Assembly: GCA_025960445.1 (NCBI GenBank)
Contig: JAICIT010000046.1
Coordinates: 1-10,341, forward strand
DNA from: Bradyrhizobium sp.
GTDB taxonomy: Bacteria; Pseudomonadota; Alphaproteobacteria; Rhizobiales; Xanthobacteraceae
Direction: 5' to 3'
Length of the DNA stretch: 10,341 nucleotides
Each line of letters opens with the position of its first letter. Position 1 is the stretch's first letter. The notes under the pieces are model-generated. The model had not been told where the DNA came from and made no database searches. It was given only the letters and a program-made list of their open reading frames with translations. The position numbers and the translations under genes are program-made. Below are positions 8,300 through 10,341 of this stretch, piece by piece.

Positions 8300-8776
8300 T
8301 CAGCGTTTCGAGAACTGGAACGACTTGCGGGCCTTGGCGCGGCCGTACTTCTTGCGCTCAACCGTACGCGAGTCACGGGTAAGGAAGCCGCCCTTCTTCA
8401 AGACATTGCGCAGGTCCGGTTCGAAATTGGTCAGGGCTTTCGAAATACCATGACGAACAGCGCCAGCCTGACCTGACAGGCCGCCACCAGCCACCGTGCA
8501 GATCACGTCATATTGGCCGGTTCGCGCTGCAGCGACCAATGGCTGCTGAATCATCATCCGCAGCACCGGACGCGCGAAATAGACTTCGACTTCACGCGTG
8601 TTGACCAAGATCTTGCCCGCACCGGGCTTGATCCAGACCCGAGCTACCGCGTCCTTCCGCTTGCCGGTAGCGTAGGCACGGCCGTATTTGTCGACCTTCT
8701 TTACGTATTTCGGCGCTTCCGGAGCTGCCGGCTTCAACGAAGCGAGTTGGTCGAGCGACTGCATGGTGTCGGACAT
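8300..8776 (-). CDS. rpsI: Small ribosomal subunit protein uS9 (S9)
   Basis: Component of the 30S subunit; the C-terminal tail reaches the P-site tRNA. The product is 158 residues. The core motifs are [17 protein letters not shown] (36-52), [15 protein letters not shown] (97-111) and the invariant end [11 protein letters not shown] (148-158). The first 30 or so residues are an extension relative to the 130-residue Escherichia coli protein; such extensions are common in Rhizobiales. ATG 8776 lies one base after the rplM TAA stop, and its ribosome site GAGGG is inside the end of rplM, so translation of the two is probably coupled. It is transcribed from the rplM promoter and ends at the terminator immediately downstream. 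Confidence 0.98.
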   Translation of the reverse strand: MSDTMQSLDQLASLKPAAPEAPKYVKKVDKYGRAYATGKRKDAVARVWIKPGAGKILVNTREVEVYFARPVLRMMIQQPLVAAARTGQYDVICTVAGGGLSGQAGAVRHGISKALTNFEPDLRNVLKKGGFLTRDSRTVERKKYGRAKARKSFQFSKR

Positions 8777-8777
8777 C

Positions 8778-9242
8778 TTATGCGGCCCTCATGTTCTTGC
8801 GATTCATCGAAGCGACGTCGATCGTCTCGGGTTGCTGGGCTTCGTGCGGGTGTTCGGGGCCTGGATAAACGCGCAAGTTACCAAGCTGCACGCGGCCAAG
8901 CGGCCCGCGCGGAATCATGCGCTCGATGGCCTTCTCGACCACGCGCTCGGGAAAACGACCTTCGAGGATCGACTTCGCCGTGCGCTCCTTGATTCCACCG
9001 ATGAAGCCGGTGTGATTGTAGTAAACCTTGTTGTCACGCTTGCGCCCGGTGAGCACGGCATGAGCCGCGTTGATGATGATGACGTGATCGCCGCAATCGA
9101 CATGCGGCGTGTATGTGGGCAGGTGTTTGCCACGAAGGCGCATCGCGACCAGCGTAGCCAGCCGGCCGACTACCAGACCCTTGGCGTCGATCAGCACCCA
9201 CTTTTTCGTCACCTCGGCGGGCTTTGCCGAAAACGTTTTCAT
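8778..9242 (-). CDS. rplM: Large ribosomal subunit protein uL13 (L13)
   Basis: Early-assembling 50S subunit protein. The product is 154 residues, slightly longer than the 142 of Escherichia coli. The core runs [19 protein letters not shown] (15-33), [21 protein letters not shown] (38-58, contiguous), [19 protein letters not shown] (65-83) and MIPRGPLGR (109-117). The C-terminal tail [13 protein letters not shown] is typical of alphaproteobacteria. ATG 9242 begins the conserved [15 protein letters not shown]. It is the first gene of the rplM-rpsI pair, a near-universal arrangement, with a single base between the two genes. Confidence 0.98.
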   Translation of the reverse strand: MKTFSAKPAEVTKKWVLIDAKGLVVGRLATLVAMRLRGKHLPTYTPHVDCGDHVIIINAAHAVLTGRKRDNKVYYNHTGFIGGIKERTAKSILEGRFPERVVEKAIERMIPRGPLGRVQLGNLRVYPGPEHPHEAQQPETIDVASMNRKNMRAA

Positions 9243-9296
9243 GAGGGGAAATCCGTGAAAGCAACATCCGCAGCTTCAGTGCCCGGATTGCGATGC

Positions 9297-9325
9297 GTTC
9301 TAGATAAGCCTACCCCGCGCGTCAA
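9297..9325 (-). promoter_or_regulatory. Housekeeping sigma promoter for rplM-rpsI
   Basis: On the minus strand TTGACG (9325-9320) is followed by exactly 17 bases and then TAGAAC (9302-9297). The first hexamer is near-perfect for -35 and the second matches 4 of 6 bases of TATAAT. The predicted start is near 9290, giving a leader of about 48 bases before the rplM ATG. Confidence 0.75.
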
Positions 9326-9358
9326 TGTAAAACTGGCAAAATTTGTAAAGTGAATACA

Positions 9359-9386
9359 GTAACTTACGATTATGGTGCTATGTTAC
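9359..9386. repeat. Imperfect inverted repeat in the AT-rich gap between rplM and the thioesterase gene
   Basis: GTAACTTAC (9359-9367) and CTATGTTAC (9378-9386) are inverted copies matching at 7 of 9 bases, around a 10-base spacer. The left arm is itself a perfect GTAA-C-TTAC palindrome. The surrounding segment (about 9326-9400) is clearly more AT-rich than its neighbours. It could be a repressor operator or a relic promoter. It lies just upstream of the rplM promoter and just after the thioesterase stop. It lacks a GC-rich stem with a T tract, so it is not a standard terminator. Confidence 0.4.
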
Positions 9387-9397
9387 CTCGACAAACA

Positions 9398-9826
9398 CTA
9401 AATGTTTGGAATGGAATAGGTCGAGGTGGCATGAGCGATTGGATCGGGAGACGTGCCCGACAGCAAATTGACTTCGCCGACCGCAAGCCTCCTGCCAAGT
9501 TTTAGAAGCCGCGCCGCCGCAAGGACATCCTGCCCTGGCGCACCCTTGCGAAGAAAATTGATGTTGAGGTTGGCGGTCACGGCAAGGCTGACCGGACCTA
9601 TCGCCGAAAGCAGCACGACATACATTGCACAATCGGCAAGTGCCATCAGCGTGGGTCCGGATATCGTGCCACCAGGACGCAGCATCTGATCGCTGTAGCG
9701 TTGGCGCAGGAGGCAGGTAGCGCCATCGGCGCTTTCGATTGATATATCTCCGGCTTTGAACGCCTGAGGAAATTCGGCGAGCAGAAAGCTCTCCAGTTCC
9801 ATCACGCTCATTTTCGAATTTGTCAT
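9398..9826 (-). CDS. PaaI-family hotdog-fold thioesterase
   Basis: Predicted acyl-CoA thioesterase; relatives hydrolyse aryl- or acyl-CoA esters to relieve CoA sequestration. The product is 142 residues, normal for a single-hotdog protein. The family block is RPGGTISGPTLMALADCAM (50-68), with the GG turn and the helix carrying Asp65, the likely catalytic acid. The following strand VTANLNINFLRKGAPGQDV (83-101) is the usual second half, where LNINFLRKG matches the common N-x-x-FLRP-like pattern. ATG 9826 has AGGGG four bases upstream; ATG 9811 is a less likely start. It is divergent, across 69 bases, from an enoyl-CoA hydratase family gene, which supports an acyl-CoA role. The substrate cannot be told. 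Confidence 0.9.
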   Translation of the reverse strand: MTNSKMSVMELESFLLAEFPQAFKAGDISIESADGATCLLRQRYSDQMLRPGGTISGPTLMALADCAMYVVLLSAIGPVSLAVTANLNINFLRKGAPGQDVLAAARLLKLGRRLAVGEVNLLSGTSPDPIAHATSTYSIPNI

Positions 9827-9855
9827 GCTGCCCCTGCCCTCGCCTCGCGCCGCTT

Positions 9856-9871
9856 GTTACATTAAGCTAAC
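9856..9871. promoter_or_regulatory. Candidate operator palindrome between the divergent acyl-CoA genes
   Basis: GTTACATTAAGCTAAC has the symmetric pattern GTTA-N2-TTAA-N2-TAAC, with 12 of 16 positions symmetric. It sits in the 69-base divergent gap between the thioesterase and the hydratase-family gene, where a TetR- or GntR-type regulator site would be expected. No regulator gene is in the window, so this is inference. Confidence 0.4.
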
Positions 9872-9895
9872 GCCTCTACCCAACTGGATATTTCG

Positions 9896-10341
9896 ATGAT
9901 GAGCCAGACCGCCCGCGCGCCGATGCCGCAAACGCCTGTCTTGCTGCGCGAGACGGTCGGGAAAATCGTCGTCCTGACCCTTAATCGGCCTGACGCCCGC
10001 AACAGCTTGTCCGAGGGCTTGATCGCTGACCTGCACGCAGCCTTGTCCGACATTCACGACGACAAAAGCGTTCGAGCGGTGGTGATTGCGGCGAATGGCC
10101 CGGCATTTTCCGCGGGCCACGATATGAAGGAGATGACCGCCCGCCGTGCCGACGCCGACCGCGGCCGTGCCTACTTCGCGCATATCATGAATGCCTGCAG
10201 CGCAATGATGCAGGCGATTGTTGGCTTGCCCAAGCCGGTCGTAGCAGCGGTACAGGGTGTCGCTACTGCAGCCGGATGTCAGATCGTCGCCAGTTGCGAC
10301 CTTGCGGTGGCCTCCGAAGCCGCCTCGTTCGCCACACCGGG
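9896..10341 (+). CDS. Enoyl-CoA hydratase/isomerase family protein, ECHDC3-like (partial, 3' end outside window)
   Basis: Crotonase-fold protein; 148 complete codons are visible out of roughly 260-270 expected. The first oxyanion-hole segment is FSAGHDMKEM (71-80), and the second is GVATAAGCQIVASCDLAVAS (121-140). In classical hydratases the second segment reads GGGCE, with a catalytic Glu; here that position is Gln129. The second catalytic Glu (in F-x-x-P-E) is replaced by Gly: the window ends in FATP followed by GG. The TAAGCQ..ASCD..VAS pattern matches my memory of the ECHDC3 branch, so a hydratase reaction is doubtful and another crotonase reaction or a binding role is possible. The start is ATG 9896 or ATG 9899, with GGA at 9886-9888. 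It is divergent from the thioesterase. Confidence 0.9.
   Translation, partial: MMSQTARAPMPQTPVLLRETVGKIVVLTLNRPDARNSLSEGLIADLHAALSDIHDDKSVRAVVIAANGPAFSAGHDMKEMTARRADADRGRAYFAHIMNACSAMMQAIVGLPKPVVAAVQGVATAAGCQIVASCDLAVASEAASFATP

Overview
The window looks like ordinary chromosome of an alphaproteobacterium, most probably the Bradyrhizobium/Rhodopseudomonas/Afipia/Nitrobacter group (Nitrobacteraceae). That placement is inference. It rests on a GC-rich sequence, a glnB-glnA pair behind a sigma-54-type promoter, uS9 and uL13 proteins with rhizobial-style lengths and tails, and a TTGACG-type housekeeping promoter. I see no tRNA, rRNA, CRISPR array, insertion sequence, prophage or clear sign of recent transfer.

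Left part (1-3300): the 5' two thirds of a bifunctional NAD(P)HX epimerase/dehydratase gene (nnr) runs leftwards off the edge. Divergent from it is the nitrogen-assimilation pair glnB (PII signal protein, Tyr51 present) and glnA (type I glutamine synthetase, adenylylation Tyr398 present). A good -24/-12 match lies 144-158 bases before glnB, and a strong intrinsic terminator follows glnA. PII senses glutamine and 2-oxoglutarate status and, through the adenylyltransferase, sets the activity of the synthetase encoded next to it.

Middle part (3312-6438): a class I glutamine-amidotransferase-like hydrolase of the gamma-glutamyl-GABA hydrolase family and, upstream on the same strand, a conserved-looking 230-residue single-pass membrane protein of unknown function. 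Divergent from these is an AI-2E family transporter, which converges with a small ABM-fold monooxygenase-like protein.

Right part (6575-10341): on the minus strand, in transcription order, are a hotdog thioesterase (PaaI type), rplM-rpsI (uL13-uS9, with their own promoter and terminator), a seven-helix membrane diguanylate cyclase, and a 78-residue protein with a C-terminal membrane helix. At the right edge an enoyl-CoA hydratase/isomerase family gene starts on the plus strand, divergent from the thioesterase and cut by the window end. It lacks both catalytic glutamates and resembles the ECHDC3 branch.

No obviously new multi-gene system is visible. The items most worth a second look are the hydratase paralogue without its glutamates, two unexplained inverted repeats flanking the thioesterase gene, the orphan single-pass membrane protein, and the small membrane protein beside the diguanylate cyclase.
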